NCBI GenBank assembly: GCA_032250735.1
Contig: JAVVEP010000009.1
Span: 1-32,333 of the forward strand
Length of the DNA: 32,333 bases
Direction of reading: 5' to 3'
From: Gammaproteobacteria bacterium
Lineage (GTDB): Bacteria; Pseudomonadota; Gammaproteobacteria; SZUA-152
Every line of letters starts with the position of its first letter. The first letter of the stretch is position 1. The translations under genes were made by a program, and so were the position numbers. The notes beneath the pieces are model-generated. The model did not search any database, was not told where the DNA came from, and saw only the letters and a program-made list of their open reading frames with translations. This document shows, piece by piece, positions 8,781-18,293 of the stretch.

Positions 8781-8795
8781 CGTAAGAGGCTTACG
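8781..8795. other. Small hairpin between convergent genes
   Basis: CGTAAG (8781-8786), a 3-base loop, and CTTACG (8790-8795) lie in the 42-base gap between the ends of the hsp20 and patatin genes. There is no U-tract on either strand, so it is not a standard intrinsic terminator. It may stabilise one or both mRNA ends. Confidence 0.35.
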
Positions 8796-8806
8796 CAGTC
8801 ACCGGT

Positions 8807-9856
8807 CTAACGCCGACTGTCATCCGCCTGCGCGCCGGGGCGGGTGAAATAGTCGGCGGGCAGTGCATCAAGCTGTTGACGCATGGCGTCATAGCCAATG
8901 GCGATGATCTCCGCGGCGCGATTGAATTCCAGAAAACGTACGCTACCCAGTCGCGGCTGGATCAACACATCGGGATGATCCATCTGCAGGCGGTTGCGGG
9001 TAATCTGGCTTTCCATGATATTGATGGAGGTCAGCAGCACCTCGAAAATATTCGGCAGTGATTCCTCGGCCAGCCACTGCCGGGCCTGCATCAGGGTGGG
9101 GTTGTCATCAAACGCGTGCAGCTTCTTCTCAATCCGTTCGAGCGCCTCGCGATAGCGCCCACCGCCGAGCTCGGACAGGGTCTGCATAATTCCAGACTCG
9201 TCTGAGTCCTTTTCGGCAGCGGCCTTGGTGGCCACCGCATGCCTGCCCGAAAGTTTTTCATGATTGAGGTCTACGGCGATAACGATGTCCGCCCCCATGT
9301 TGCGTGCCACGTTTACCGGCACGGGATTCACCAGGCCGCCGTCGATCAGTACCCGGCCGTGCATGCGCACCGGGGTGAAGATGCCGGGGACGGAGATACT
9401 CGCGCGCACGGCCTCGATGAGGTCGCCGGTGTCGAAGATGACCTCCTCGCCACTGCCGAAATCGGTCGCCACCGCCTTGAACGGCATCGGCAAATCCTCA
9501 ATCCGGCTGGCGTGCACATACTCGCGCATAAAGTCGGCGACTTTTTTGCCATCGATAATGCCGGACTTTGGAAAAACGACATCAAAGAAGTAGGCAATTT
9601 TTTTCCAGTCCATGGCGAGGTAGGCGCTGTGCAGGCTGTCGATCTTGCCGGCCGCGTACACGGCACCGACCAGTGCACCGATGCTGGTGCCGACGACATA
9701 ATCCACCTGAATACCCGCATCCCGGATCGCCCGGATGACGCCGATGTGCGCCAGTCCACGCGCCGAGCCACTGCCCAGGGCAAGACCAACCTTGAGTGGC
9801 TGGGAGGGTGGCTGGGCGGATGGCTTGGAGGGTGGCTTGGTGGATGGTGCGGTCAT
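8807..9856 (-). CDS. Patatin-like phospholipase (RssA-type)
   Basis: Predicted lipid acyl hydrolase with a Ser-Asp dyad. The oxyanion glycine-rich motif GSGSARGLAHIG is at about 28-39, the nucleophile Ser58 lies in GTSIG, and the partner Asp172 in DGGLVNP. The patatin core covers about 22-205; the remaining part to residue 349 is a helical C-terminal region common in bacterial homologues. The first 20 residues are a Pro/Ser/Lys repeat encoded by an imperfect G-rich tandem repeat and look disordered. There is no signal peptide, so it is probably cytoplasmic. It lies 73 bases downstream of kdsB on the same strand and may be the last gene of the lipid A/KDO operon. The substrate is unknown. Confidence 0.9.
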   Translation of the reverse strand: MTAPSTKPPSKPSAQPPSQPLKVGLALGSGSARGLAHIGVIRAIRDAGIQVDYVVGTSIGALVGAVYAAGKIDSLHSAYLAMDWKKIAYFFDVVFPKSGIIDGKKVADFMREYVHASRIEDLPMPFKAVATDFGSGEEVIFDTGDLIEAVRASISVPGIFTPVRMHGRVLIDGGLVNPVPVNVARNMGADIVIAVDLNHEKLSGRHAVATKAAAEKDSDESGIMQTLSELGGGRYREALERIEKKLHAFDDNPTLMQARQWLAEESLPNIFEVLLTSINIMESQITRNRLQMDHPDVLIQPRLGSVRFLEFNRAAEIIAIGYDAMRQQLDALPADYFTRPGAQADDSRR

Positions 9857-9929
9857 GTATCGAGTCTAGCGGTGAAAAGCCGGGGGAAGTGGATAAAAGT
9901 GACGCGGTCCGGGAATTTATGACCGGGCA

Positions 9930-10688
9930 TCAGGCCGACAGATGGGCGCGCACCATCGCCAGGTCCTTATCGGTATCGACGCCCGCCAGCGGCACCTCCA
10001 CGGCCTCGGCCACATGGATGCGATGTCCGTTCCATAAGGCGCGCAACTGTTCGAGCGACTCCATCTTTTCCAGGGCGCAGGCCGGCCAGCGGGTGTATTG
10101 CTGCAGAAATCCGCTGCGGTAGGCATAGATGCCGATGTGGCGGAAGTGTTCCGAGTCTTCGGGCAGGACTTCGGTGGTACTGGCAAAGGCATCGCGATCC
10201 CAGGGGATGCTGGCGCGGCTGAAATAGAGGGCGAAATCGTTTTTGTCTTTCACCACTTTCACCAGGTGTGGATCAAACAATTCGGCGGCGGTATTAATTC
10301 TGGCGCACACGGTCGACATGCTGGCCAGACTGGTCTGCGCCAGATTGTCCGCCACCTGGCGAATCACTGCGGGCGGCATCAGGGGTTCGTCACCCTGCAG
10401 GTTGACGATGATATCCTCTTCTGCGAAACCCAGTTTGTCCGCCACTTCCGCGATACGATCCGTCCCCGACTGATGCGTAGCCGCGGTGAGGCAAACATCG
10501 CCACCAAACTCCTTCACCGCCGCTTCAATCTGTGCACTGTCGGTGGCGATCACCACCTGATCGGCGCCACTTTCCAGCGCCCGCTCGTAGACATGTTGAA
10601 TCATCGGTTTGCCGCAGATATCCACCAGCGGCTTGCCGGGCAGACGGGTGGCGGCATAGCGGGCGGGAATGATGACGCGAAAGGTCAT
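9930..10688 (-). CDS. kdsB: CMP-KDO synthetase KdsB
   Basis: Activates 3-deoxy-manno-octulosonate with CTP to CMP-KDO, the donor for the inner core of lipopolysaccharide. The 252-residue length equals the usual ~250. The N-terminal nucleotide-binding motif [15 protein letters not shown] is near residues 7-21, followed by MIQHVYERA and [32 protein letters not shown] and HIGIYAYR are family motifs. The start ATG overlaps the ycaR stop by four bases (ATGA), which indicates translational coupling. It lies in the order lpxK-ycaR-kdsB common in gammaproteobacteria. Confidence 0.97.
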   Translation of the reverse strand: MTFRVIIPARYAATRLPGKPLVDICGKPMIQHVYERALESGADQVVIATDSAQIEAAVKEFGGDVCLTAATHQSGTDRIAEVADKLGFAEEDIIVNLQGDEPLMPPAVIRQVADNLAQTSLASMSTVCARINTAAELFDPHLVKVVKDKNDFALYFSRASIPWDRDAFASTTEVLPEDSEHFRHIGIYAYRSGFLQQYTRWPACALEKMESLEQLRALWNGHRIHVAEAVEVPLAGVDTDKDLAMVRAHLSA

Positions 10689-10867
10689 GCAACTTCCTCG
10701 TCCGGCGCCAGTACCCGCGCCTCATCTTCCAGCATCACCGGAATATCGTCCCGTATCGGATAGGCCAGGCGATCCGGCTTGCAGATCAATTCCCCGGCCT
10801 CTTTCTTATAAACCAGCGGCCCCTTGCACAGCGGGCAGACGAGTATGTCGAGTAATTTTTTATCCAT
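10685..10867 (-). CDS. Trm112/YcaR family small protein
   Basis: A 60-residue protein of the Trm112p-like (YcaR, UPF0434) family. It shows [18 protein letters not shown] with a CxxC pair (Cys11, Cys14), a third Cys at 29, and the closing [12 protein letters not shown] motif. Relatives act as small zinc-type partner proteins; in bacteria a role is not settled, but the gene is almost always found between lpxK and kdsB. It overlaps lpxK by 8 bases and kdsB by 4, so all three are translationally coupled. The length is complete for the family. Confidence 0.95.
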   Translation of the reverse strand: MDKKLLDILVCPLCKGPLVYKKEAGELICKPDRLAYPIRDDIPVMLEDEARVLAPDEEVA

Positions 10868-11882
10868 GATCCTGTCCTGACTCGGTTGACGACCTTTGCA
10901 GGTCTGTGTTTCGGTTGTTAAGCAAACGCATCAATAATGGCAACATGCGTTCGTCTAGTTTGGCATCCACCGGCACGCTCCAGTGGCGCTCGGTGGCAAA
11001 GGCCTGACACTTCACGGCATCCTTCTCGGTCATCAGCACCGGCAACTCATCGGCAAAGGCAATGTCCGGCGCGCCAAAGGGGTGATGGTCCGGAAACGGA
11101 TGCGGGATGACCGTCAGCCCATGGGATTCCAGTTGACGAAAAAACCGTTCAGGGTGACCGATGCCGGCGACGGCATGCACGGTCTTGCCTTGCAGATAAT
11201 CCAATGACATGTTGCGTGTCGGCGTCCGCATGTTTTGCAACCGCCCGGGGGTCAGCTCCATGCGATACTCGCGGGCGCCGGCCACCCCGTTTGTCACCAC
11301 CAGGTCAACGCTCTTCATCCGCCACAATGGCTCGCGCAGCGGACCCGCCGGCAGACAATGCTGATTACCAAAACGCCGTACCCCATCCACGACGGCAATC
11401 TCGATATCACGCCCCAGGGCATAATGTTGCAGGCCATCGTCGGCCACAATCACATCGCATTGCGTATACGTCAACAGTGCATTCGCGGCCGCAACCCGAT
11501 CAGGACCGACCGCCATGGGACAGGCCGTGCGGCGGGAGAGCAGCACCGCCTCATCCCCCACCATGCGCGGATCACTATCAGCACGCACCTGCTGCGGCCA
11601 ATGCGTGGCCGCCCCGCCGTAACCCCGGCTCACAATGCCCGGTGTATAGCCCTGTTTACGCAGCCATTCAACCAGCCAGGTCACCAGTGGCGTCTTCCCG
11701 GTACCACCGACCGAGATATTGCCGACGATGATCACCGGCACCGGCAGCTGATGTACCTTCAACAGGCCGGTGCGGTACAGCCATCGCCGCAGTATCGCCA
11801 GCGCGCAGAACAACCAGGAAAGCGGCAACAGCAATAAAGTGATGCCGCTCTTGTTGTACCAGTAATAGTCGAGGCTTTTCAA
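10860..11882 (-). CDS. lpxK: Tetraacyldisaccharide 4'-kinase LpxK
   Basis: Phosphorylates the 4' position of the lipid A disaccharide precursor at the inner membrane. The 340-residue protein begins with a membrane-anchoring helix (about 14-36) followed by the Walker A type motif [12 protein letters not shown] (54-65) and GIVSRGYGG. The family motif [18 protein letters not shown] and the C-terminal MTEKDAVKC are present. The start is a TTG at 11882 with AAAAGGG about 6 bases upstream; no in-frame ATG nearby would keep the membrane helix. It is coupled to ycaR and lies 100 bases after msbA, the exporter of its end product. Confidence 0.96.
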   Translation of the reverse strand: MKSLDYYWYNKSGITLLLLPLSWLFCALAILRRWLYRTGLLKVHQLPVPVIIVGNISVGGTGKTPLVTWLVEWLRKQGYTPGIVSRGYGGAATHWPQQVRADSDPRMVGDEAVLLSRRTACPMAVGPDRVAAANALLTYTQCDVIVADDGLQHYALGRDIEIAVVDGVRRFGNQHCLPAGPLREPLWRMKSVDLVVTNGVAGAREYRMELTPGRLQNMRTPTRNMSLDYLQGKTVHAVAGIGHPERFFRQLESHGLTVIPHPFPDHHPFGAPDIAFADELPVLMTEKDAVKCQAFATERHWSVPVDAKLDERMLPLLMRLLNNRNTDLQRSSTESGQDHG

Positions 11883-11925
11883 AACGCCCTTTTCATCACG
11901 ACAATCCCATCGTTATAGGCCGCCA

Positions 11926-11964
11926 TTATCCGTCGCCGTTACCCGTCGCCACTATCCGTTGCCA
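11926..11964. repeat. Three 13-bp imperfect tandem repeats
   Basis: TTATCCGTCGCCG, TTACCCGTCGCCA and CTATCCGTTGCCA follow one another in the 100-base gap between msbA and lpxK. Each differs from its neighbour at only two to four positions. There is no hairpin terminator in the gap, so the two genes are probably still co-transcribed. Confidence 0.6.
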
Positions 11965-11982
11965 GAATGCACGCAACGGCTC

Positions 11983-13716
11983 TCACTCCTCATCAAACTG
12001 CATCTGATACAGGGCGGCGTAATCCTTTCCGGCGGCGAGCAAGTCGGCATGGCGACCGGACTCGACGATCCTGCCATCGCGCAACACCAGAATCTTGTCG
12101 GCATTTTCCACCGTCGATAAACGGTGGGCGATCACCAGCGTGGTGCGGTTTTCCATCAACACCGACAGGGCGTCCTGAATATAGCGTTCCGATTCATTAT
12201 CCAGCGCCGAGGTCGCCTCATCGAGAATGATGATCGGCGCGTCCTTCAACAGGGCGCGGGCAATGGCGATGCGCTGACGCTGGCCACCGGACAATAAAAC
12301 GCCTTTGTCACCCACCACGGTCTGAAAACCTTTCGGCAAGGCCTCGATGAATTCGATGGCGTGCGCCGCGGTTGCTGCCGCAATGATTTTCTCTGCACTG
12401 CAATCAGACAGACTGCCATAGGCAATATTATTGGCGACGGTGTCATTAAATAAAATCACCTCCTGACTCACCAGCGAGATCTGTTCCCGCAGGTTATGCA
12501 GCCTGATGTCCGGCAGGGGGATATCATCCAGCAGGATCTCCCCTTCCGTGGCATCATAAAACCGCGGCAGCAGACTGACCAGGGTGGATTTGCCGCTGCC
12601 CGACCGACCCACGATGGCCACCGTCTGCCCCGCCTCGGCCGTAAAACTGATGTCTTTCAGCACCGGCTTTTTGCTCGTCGCATAGGCAAAGGACACCCTG
12701 CGGAATTCGATCCTGCCGCGTGTCCTGTCGATAAGCCGTTGACCGGTGTCTTTCTCCGACTCTTCGTCCAGCAACAAAAACACGCTCTGGGCCGCGGCGA
12801 TGCCCTGCTGCACCGTTGCCTGCACCATGGTCAGGCGCTTCATCGGCGCCAGCAACAACATGCTGGCAGCTACAAACGACATGAAGGTGCCGACCGTCAG
12901 CGCCTTGAGCATCTCCTCGGAGGTGGCCACATACAGAATCACCGCCAGACCGCAGGCACCGAGAAACTGGGATGTCGGCACGCTGATGGCCCGCGTCGCG
13001 GCCAGCTTCATGTTTTGCCGGCGGTTGTATTCGTTGGCTCTGGAAAACTGCTGATCTTCGCCGTTCTCGCCACCAAATATTTTCACCACCCGATGGCCTT
13101 CGGTAACCTGCTGGGAAAGCTCGGTCACATTACCCATGGATGTCTGGATACGCTGACTGATACGACGGAAACGTTTACTGACGGAAACCACCAGCACGGT
13201 AATCACCGGCCCCAGCACCAGGAACACGATGGCCAGCTTCCAGCTGGTGTAGAACATCAGCCCCAGCAGACCGAGGATGGTAAAGGTATCGCGCACCACG
13301 ATGGTAACGGCCTTGGTGGCCGCCTGCGCCACACGCTCCACATCGTAAATGAGTTTTGAGGTCAGCTGGCCGGAGGATGATTGATCATAAAAGCTGGTGG
13401 GCAAACGCATCAGGCTCGAAAACATCTGCTGGCGCATATCGCGGATAATATTGCGTCCCACATGTTCCATGCCGTAGGTGGAGATAAAACCGCCGATGCC
13501 CCGCACCACAAAAATGGTCAACAGGCCCATCGGCAACCAGCGAATAATGTTCGGGTCTTTATCAATGAAGGTGCCATCGAGCATGGGTTTCATGATCCAG
13601 GCGAAACCTGCCTCGGTGGCCGCGACCACGGCCATGCCGAAAATCGCCAGCATGAAAACGCTCGAATAGCGCCACGCATAACCGAGCAGGCGTTTGTAGA
13701 CCTGACTAGGCAGCAT
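11983..13716 (-). CDS. msbA: Lipid A export ABC transporter MsbA
   Basis: Half-transporter that flips core-lipid A across the inner membrane. The 577-residue protein (E. coli 582) has six membrane helices in about 1-310 and a nucleotide-binding domain after that. The latter carries Walker [12 protein letters not shown] (near 370-380), the ABC signature LSGGQRQRIAIARALL, Walker B IIILDEATSALD and the switch histidine in VIAHRLSTV. The ATG 13716 start gives the family N-terminus, although its ribosome site is weak. It lies between the exbBD pair and lpxK, as in many gammaproteobacteria. All motifs are intact. Confidence 0.97.
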   Translation of the reverse strand: MLPSQVYKRLLGYAWRYSSVFMLAIFGMAVVAATEAGFAWIMKPMLDGTFIDKDPNIIRWLPMGLLTIFVVRGIGGFISTYGMEHVGRNIIRDMRQQMFSSLMRLPTSFYDQSSSGQLTSKLIYDVERVAQAATKAVTIVVRDTFTILGLLGLMFYTSWKLAIVFLVLGPVITVLVVSVSKRFRRISQRIQTSMGNVTELSQQVTEGHRVVKIFGGENGEDQQFSRANEYNRRQNMKLAATRAISVPTSQFLGACGLAVILYVATSEEMLKALTVGTFMSFVAASMLLLAPMKRLTMVQATVQQGIAAAQSVFLLLDEESEKDTGQRLIDRTRGRIEFRRVSFAYATSKKPVLKDISFTAEAGQTVAIVGRSGSGKSTLVSLLPRFYDATEGEILLDDIPLPDIRLHNLREQISLVSQEVILFNDTVANNIAYGSLSDCSAEKIIAAATAAHAIEFIEALPKGFQTVVGDKGVLLSGGQRQRIAIARALLKDAPIIILDEATSALDNESERYIQDALSVLMENRTTLVIAHRLSTVENADKILVLRDGRIVESGRHADLLAAGKDYAALYQMQFDEE

Positions 13717-13800
13717 GGCGGGAGTCTCGTGGGGTGTGCGTTGGCGACACAGGCGTTAGCAATGATGCCGGCCAGCCGTGCACGGTAAAAAGGGGCCTAA

Positions 13801-14223
13801 TCACTGCTGGTTGTTCGACTGAACCGTGGCGAAATTCAGGTGAATGAATCCCAGTTGCCGCGCCGCGTCCATGACCGTGATGACCGACTGGTGCGGTGTC
13901 TTGGCATCGGCGCTCAAGATGATCGGTGGGTTTTCCCGGTCGCCCGCCACTTCCTTCATGGCCTTCATCAGGGTTTCCAGCTGGGTGTTGATCACACGCT
14001 GGCCGTTGACATAAAAGATGCCTTCGGCATCCACGGTCACCTGCAGGGAAAACTCATCCGCCGCCTTGGCATCGGCGGTGGCTTCGGGCAGCATGATCTC
14101 GATTTCCGACTCACGCTCAAAGGTGGTCGACACCATAAAAAAGATCAGCAGCAAAAACACCACGTCAATCAGCGGCGTAATGTTGACGTCGAGGTTTTCT
14201 TTCCGGGAGGGTGAAATATTCAC
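13801..14223 (-). CDS. exbD: ExbD/TolR-family protein
   Basis: Component of a proton-driven channel that energises an outer-membrane or cell-wall process. The 140-residue protein has a short cytoplasmic start and one membrane helix (about 17-37) in the sequence NITPLIDVVFLLLIFFMVSTTF, with the essential membrane Asp at 20, then a periplasmic domain. The start codon is GTG at 14223 with a weak ribosome site. It follows exbB by 61 bases. ExbBD pairs between comEC and msbA are common in gammaproteobacteria that lack a nearby tonB gene; the process they energise at this locus is not established. Confidence 0.93.
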   Translation of the reverse strand: MNISPSRKENLDVNITPLIDVVFLLLIFFMVSTTFERESEIEIMLPEATADAKAADEFSLQVTVDAEGIFYVNGQRVINTQLETLMKAMKEVAGDRENPPIILSADAKTPHQSVITVMDAARQLGFIHLNFATVQSNNQQ

Positions 14224-14284
14224 AGACTAGTACTCGTTATCCGGGTGACTGACGGGATTCGCGGCGGGTATCGATGCAGCGGCA

Positions 14285-14926
14285 TTATTTGGCGGCAGCG
14301 GTTGCTAATGCCGCGTCGGACTGACGCTCACCATGAATGACCTCCACCATTTTGATGGCCTCCTGTTCCATGAACACCACCAGGCTGTCAATCAGGCCAC
14401 GGAAATAACGGTGCGCCATCAAACTGGGAATAGCGACCGACAGTCCGGCCGCCGTGGTGATCAACGCCTCGGAGATGCCGCCGGCCAGCACGGCCGGATT
14501 GCCCACGCCCTGCGCGGTGATCACGCTGAACACCTTGATCATGCCGATGACCGTGCCCAGCAAACCCAGCAGCGGGGTAATGGCGGCAATGGTGCCGAGA
14601 CTGTTCATGTAGCGTTCCAGCTCATGCACCACATGCCGCCCGGTCTCCTCGATACTTTCCTTCATCACCTCGCGGCTATTGTTGACGTTGCTCAGGCCCG
14701 CGGCCAGCACCCGCCCCAGGGGCGAGCTGTTGCGCACCGAACTCAGTTGCTCCGCACTCAGTTGTCCCTTGGACTGCATGTGCCAGATCTGGGCCACCAG
14801 GTGCCTGGGGATGATGCGCTTGCGTTGCAGTGACCACAGCCGCTCGCCGATAATGGCAAACGCCACGATGGAGCACAGAATGATGGGAACCATCAACCAA
14901 CCGCCAGATTTTACGATCTCAAACAC
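14285..14926 (-). CDS. exbB: ExbB/TolQ/MotA-family channel protein
   Basis: Partner of ExbD in the proton channel complex of the inner membrane. The 213-residue protein has an N-terminal helix (about 12-30), a cytoplasmic loop, and two C-terminal helices around GTIAAITPLLGLLGTVIGMIKVF and the conserved EALITTAAGLSVAIPSLMAHRYF, where the channel-lining polar residues lie. It starts with GTG at 14926, preceded by a good GAGGAAAG site. It lies 97 bases downstream of comEC. The alternative names TolQ or MotA-like are less likely given the ExbD next to it and the msbA context. Confidence 0.94.
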   Translation of the reverse strand: MFEIVKSGGWLMVPIILCSIVAFAIIGERLWSLQRKRIIPRHLVAQIWHMQSKGQLSAEQLSSVRNSSPLGRVLAAGLSNVNNSREVMKESIEETGRHVVHELERYMNSLGTIAAITPLLGLLGTVIGMIKVFSVITAQGVGNPAVLAGGISEALITTAAGLSVAIPSLMAHRYFRGLIDSLVVFMEQEAIKMVEVIHGERQSDAALATAAAK

Positions 14927-15023
14927 GAATAGCTTTCCTCGATTATTCCGTTACCACAATACCTTACCAAACAAGCCGTTACTGTAGCAGAGTCGCCGAT
15001 CCGCCGGAAGCGTTGCGGGCGAC

Positions 15024-17486
15024 TCAGGGCGCTGTCTCCATGGGCTGATCGTGCCAATAACGCGCGGCCTGCTGGCGATAGGTATGGATCTGCTTTAACC
15101 CCAGCGGCCCGCCCAGGCGGACTGTGATAGCGCCATGGCTGGCGGTATCAAACAGGCGGATATGGCGGTCGCGGTAGCGCTGTACGATGAGCGGTTTTGG
15201 AAAGCCGTAGCGATTGCGATAGCCGACGGGAAACAACGCGATCGCCGGCGCCACCCCCTCCACAAAGGCCGTGCTGGACGAGGTCTTGCTGCCGTGATGC
15301 GGCACCACCAGCACATCCGCTGGCAGTTGTGCGGCCAGGCGTTGCAGCATTTCCTGCTCGGCGGCCTGCTCGATGTCGCCGCTGAGCAGCACGCTGTCGT
15401 TGCCGGCCTGGACGCGCAGCACGCAGGAGCGATTGTTTTCCCGCCGCCCCTTTTTATGCACCAGGGTATGCCCCTGGTCCTTAGACTCCGGCTCGGCCGG
15501 GTTCAACATCGTAAACACCACCCCATCCCACTGCCACTGCTGGCCGGCCACACAGGCCTGCAGGTCGACGCCGTGCCGCTGTTGCAGCTCGCGCCGGTCC
15601 AGCTCACTGCTCAGCACCCGCTGTACCGGCAGACTCTCCAGCAGGGCGGGAACACCACCGATGTGGTCATTATCGCCATGGCTCACCACCAGCGTATCGA
15701 TGCGCCCCCGTCCCTGGGCCAGCAGATAGGGCGCGATCACCGCCTCGCCGGTGTTAAAACCGCTGCCAAACCGCGGCCCCGTGTCGAACACCAGCACATG
15801 GTTCTGGGTCTGCACCACGCTGGCCAGCCCCTGCCCCACATCCAGCAGGGTGAACTGCGCCTCGCCCGGCGCCAACCCCGTCGGCGCCAGGAAAAACAGC
15901 GGCAACAGACCCACCATGCCCACCCCACGCCCCGGCACCCCGCGCGGCGCCAGCACCCAGGCCAGTCCGACCACGGCCACCGCCATCGCCCAGCCCGGCG
16001 GCGCCGCCTGCGACCATTGCGCAAACCGCCACTGGCCCACCAGCGCCAGCCACCACCACAGGACATCCACACTCCACAGCGCGAGCCCCAGCAACCACTC
16101 GGCCACCACCGGCAGGGGCGCGAGCAACAGCGTCCCGCCCAGGGTCAGCGGCACCGTCACCATACTGACCCAGGGCACCGCCAGCAGATTCGCCAGCGGC
16201 GCCACCAGTGAGGCCTTCTGAAACAACAGCACCAGGGCCGGAAACAGGCCCACGGCGACCACATACTGTACCCGGCCCCAGCGCCACCACAGGGAGCGCA
16301 TCGCCAGCCGCCCGGACATGGCATACAGGATCACCGCCACGGCCCCGAACGACAACCAGAAACCCGGTGCCAGCACCGCCATGGGGTCGATCACCAGCAC
16401 CAGGATCAGCGCCAGCGCCAGCAATGCACTGGGGCGGGTGTGGCGCTGCAACAGTACCGCCAGCATCACCACCGCCACCATCACCAGGGCCCGCTGGGTG
16501 GGGACCGAAAACCCGGCCAGCAGCGCATAGACCGTGGCCGCCAACAGGGCGGCGACCGCCCCCGCCCGAGCCGCCGGCCAGTGGCTCACGGCGGTGGCCG
16601 ACAGTCGCCACAGGCGGCGCACCGCAAAAAAGGCAAAGCCCGCCACCAGCCCCACGTGCAAACCGGAAATCGCCACCAGATGATTGGTGCCGGTGCGCAT
16701 CAACAGCTGCCACTGGTCCTGATCGATCAGCTGCCGATCACCGATGGCCAGCGCCAGTACGATGCCGCGCAGCGGGTGGTCGTGTAAGGCGGATTGCAGC
16801 TCATCGCGCAACTGCTGGCGGAGCTGATGAACGGGATAGGCGCGGGCCGTCACCGCCAGACGTTGGTTGGTCACCGCCGCCTGATCCGACCCGTTCGACC
16901 GGCGAGGCTCGCGCACATAACCCTTGGCCCGAATACCCTGCTGGAACAGCCAGGCCTCGTAATCAAAACCGCCGGGATTCATAAAACCGTGAGGACGCTT
17001 CAGTCGCACCGTCAGGCGCCAGCGTTCTCCCACGCGCAGCGCGGGCGGGTCCTGATACCAGCTCAACAGCAGGCGCCCCGGAAGGGGCTGTGGCTCGCCC
17101 TGCCAGTGCAGGCTATCGGGCACAAATTCAAAGCGCGTGCGCCGCTGGCCCCAGCCACCCGACGAAGACGGCTCCGGCAGTGAGGCGATCAGTCCCTCCA
17201 CCACCACGTCCTCTCCTTCCAGCGTCACCGGCAGCGCGGTGGCTAACAGCCCATGCCCCACCAGGCTGGCGCCGAAAAAACCGATGCCGGCGCTGAAAAC
17301 CAGCGCGGCCACGGTCGACGACAAACGGGCCAAACGGGATGAATAGAAAGAGGCAAAATAAAAAACCGCCCACAGGGCGGCAAACGACAGGAGCAACAAT
17401 CCCCACGACCCGACAAACGGCGGCAGCCTGCCCAACTGTTGCAGGGCCGTCGATCCGAATAACATTCCCAGCGCTACCCTGCGCAT
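15024..17486 (-). CDS. comEC: DNA uptake channel ComEC/Rec2
   Basis: Inner-membrane channel that carries transforming single-stranded DNA into the cytoplasm. The 820-residue protein has the three expected parts: N-terminal helices plus the DUF4131/OB-like region (about 1-215, with RPHGFMNPGGFDYEAWLFQQG), the competence membrane domain with many helices (about 220-520, starting with GTNHLVAISGLHVGLVAGF), and a C-terminal metallo-beta-lactamase-like domain (about 545-790) with VVSHGDNDHIGG and VPHHGSKTSSS. The metal-binding histidines and aspartates are kept, so the nuclease-like domain may be active. The ATG 17486 start has AAGGAT upstream. It is divergent from the DUF2062 gene. Confidence 0.95.
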   Translation of the reverse strand: MRRVALGMLFGSTALQQLGRLPPFVGSWGLLLLSFAALWAVFYFASFYSSRLARLSSTVAALVFSAGIGFFGASLVGHGLLATALPVTLEGEDVVVEGLIASLPEPSSSGGWGQRRTRFEFVPDSLHWQGEPQPLPGRLLLSWYQDPPALRVGERWRLTVRLKRPHGFMNPGGFDYEAWLFQQGIRAKGYVREPRRSNGSDQAAVTNQRLAVTARAYPVHQLRQQLRDELQSALHDHPLRGIVLALAIGDRQLIDQDQWQLLMRTGTNHLVAISGLHVGLVAGFAFFAVRRLWRLSATAVSHWPAARAGAVAALLAATVYALLAGFSVPTQRALVMVAVVMLAVLLQRHTRPSALLALALILVLVIDPMAVLAPGFWLSFGAVAVILYAMSGRLAMRSLWWRWGRVQYVVAVGLFPALVLLFQKASLVAPLANLLAVPWVSMVTVPLTLGGTLLLAPLPVVAEWLLGLALWSVDVLWWWLALVGQWRFAQWSQAAPPGWAMAVAVVGLAWVLAPRGVPGRGVGMVGLLPLFFLAPTGLAPGEAQFTLLDVGQGLASVVQTQNHVLVFDTGPRFGSGFNTGEAVIAPYLLAQGRGRIDTLVVSHGDNDHIGGVPALLESLPVQRVLSSELDRRELQQRHGVDLQACVAGQQWQWDGVVFTMLNPAEPESKDQGHTLVHKKGRRENNRSCVLRVQAGNDSVLLSGDIEQAAEQEMLQRLAAQLPADVLVVPHHGSKTSSSTAFVEGVAPAIALFPVGYRNRYGFPKPLIVQRYRDRHIRLFDTASHGAITVRLGGPLGLKQIHTYRQQAARYWHDQPMETAP

Positions 17487-17541
17487 GTATCAGCAATCCT
17501 TAAAATTGTGGATAATGCCCGACCACGTTCCGAGGAAGTCG

Positions 17542-18069
17542 ATGCCAAAGCGTATTATCCAGCGTTTTATGCCAGATCACAAAAAGGTCCGCGATCATAA
17601 ACGACTGAAATTTCTGGGCACTCTGCTGCATGACCCCAATATCCTGCACCTGAACCGGCGCTCGGTCGCCGGGGCATTCAGTGTCGGCTTTTTTGTGGCC
17701 TTTGTACCGGTGCCCTTTCAGATGGTGCTCGCCGCGATCGGCGCGATCCTGGCGCGCGTCAATCTACCCATTTCCGTGGCCCTGGTATGGATCACCAACC
17801 CCATCACCATGCCGCCGCTTTTCTACACCGCCTATAAGGTGGGCACCTGGATTCTCGACCGGCCGATACAGAAGGTCCAGTTTGAGTTATCCATCGAGTG
17901 GTTAATGCAGGAGCTGGGGTTGATCTGGCAGCCCTTTCTGCTGGGCTGTTTTGTCTGCGGCGTGAGCCTTGCCGTGCTTGGCAATGTGACCATTCGCCTG
18001 TTATGGCGGATGCACGTGGTCCGTAACTGGCGGCAGCGGCGCCGGCGCCAGGCGCATAAGACCGATTAA
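17542..18069 (+). CDS. DUF2062 membrane protein
   Basis: A 175-residue protein with the DUF2062 pattern: a basic start (MPKRIIQRFMPDHKKVRDHK), LLHDPNILHLNRRSVAGAFSVGFFVAFVPVPFQM, and ITNPITMPPLFYTAYKVG, with two to three membrane helices (about 50-85, 95-115 and 135-160) and a strongly basic tail. The function of the family is unknown. The start ATG 17542 has GAGGAA 5 bases upstream; the frame extends 19 codons further up but that part overlaps the comEC start. It lies between comEC and lolD, on the opposite strand from both, an arrangement seen in related genomes. Confidence 0.9.
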   Translation: MPKRIIQRFMPDHKKVRDHKRLKFLGTLLHDPNILHLNRRSVAGAFSVGFFVAFVPVPFQMVLAAIGAILARVNLPISVALVWITNPITMPPLFYTAYKVGTWILDRPIQKVQFELSIEWLMQELGLIWQPFLLGCFVCGVSLAVLGNVTIRLLWRMHVVRNWRQRRRRQAHKTD

Positions 18070-18127
18070 CTGTGCCGTTGTAGTGGTCGTATTTTATCCG
18101 GCTTACACTACCCCTCTTGAAGGACCA

Positions 18128-18293
18128 CTAGTGTTGCGAACCGGAAATAACGAAACATGAAACAGTGTCTTTTTCCGCCATGCGTCGTTGCAGCCCCTTG
18201 CCGTATACCCCATACGGCTGCGGGTCTGCGCCTAGCCTGGCGAAAAAATCCATCTGTTGCATTTGTTCCGCTATCTCCGGTTCGCAACACTAG
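18128..18293 (-). mobile_element. MITE-like long palindrome (element A)
   Basis: The two ends are near-perfect inverted copies: ACTAGTGTTGCGAACCGGA from 18127 on, and its complement ending at 18294, 19 bases exact and continuing imperfectly. The whole ~166 bases folds on itself, with an apical GCCGTAT/ATACGGC stem at the middle. CTAG stands at both ends (18128-18131, 18290-18293), which fits a 4-base target duplication. In the minus-strand RNA the first three arm mismatches become G-U pairs. The right CTAG contains the lolD stop codon (18290-18292). It has no coding capacity. Confidence 0.75.

Noticed and set aside
15754-16713. Long Gly/Ala-rich minus-strand frame within comEC
   Set aside because: It is an out-of-frame reading of the GC-rich membrane domain of comEC, whose own frame has all family motifs.
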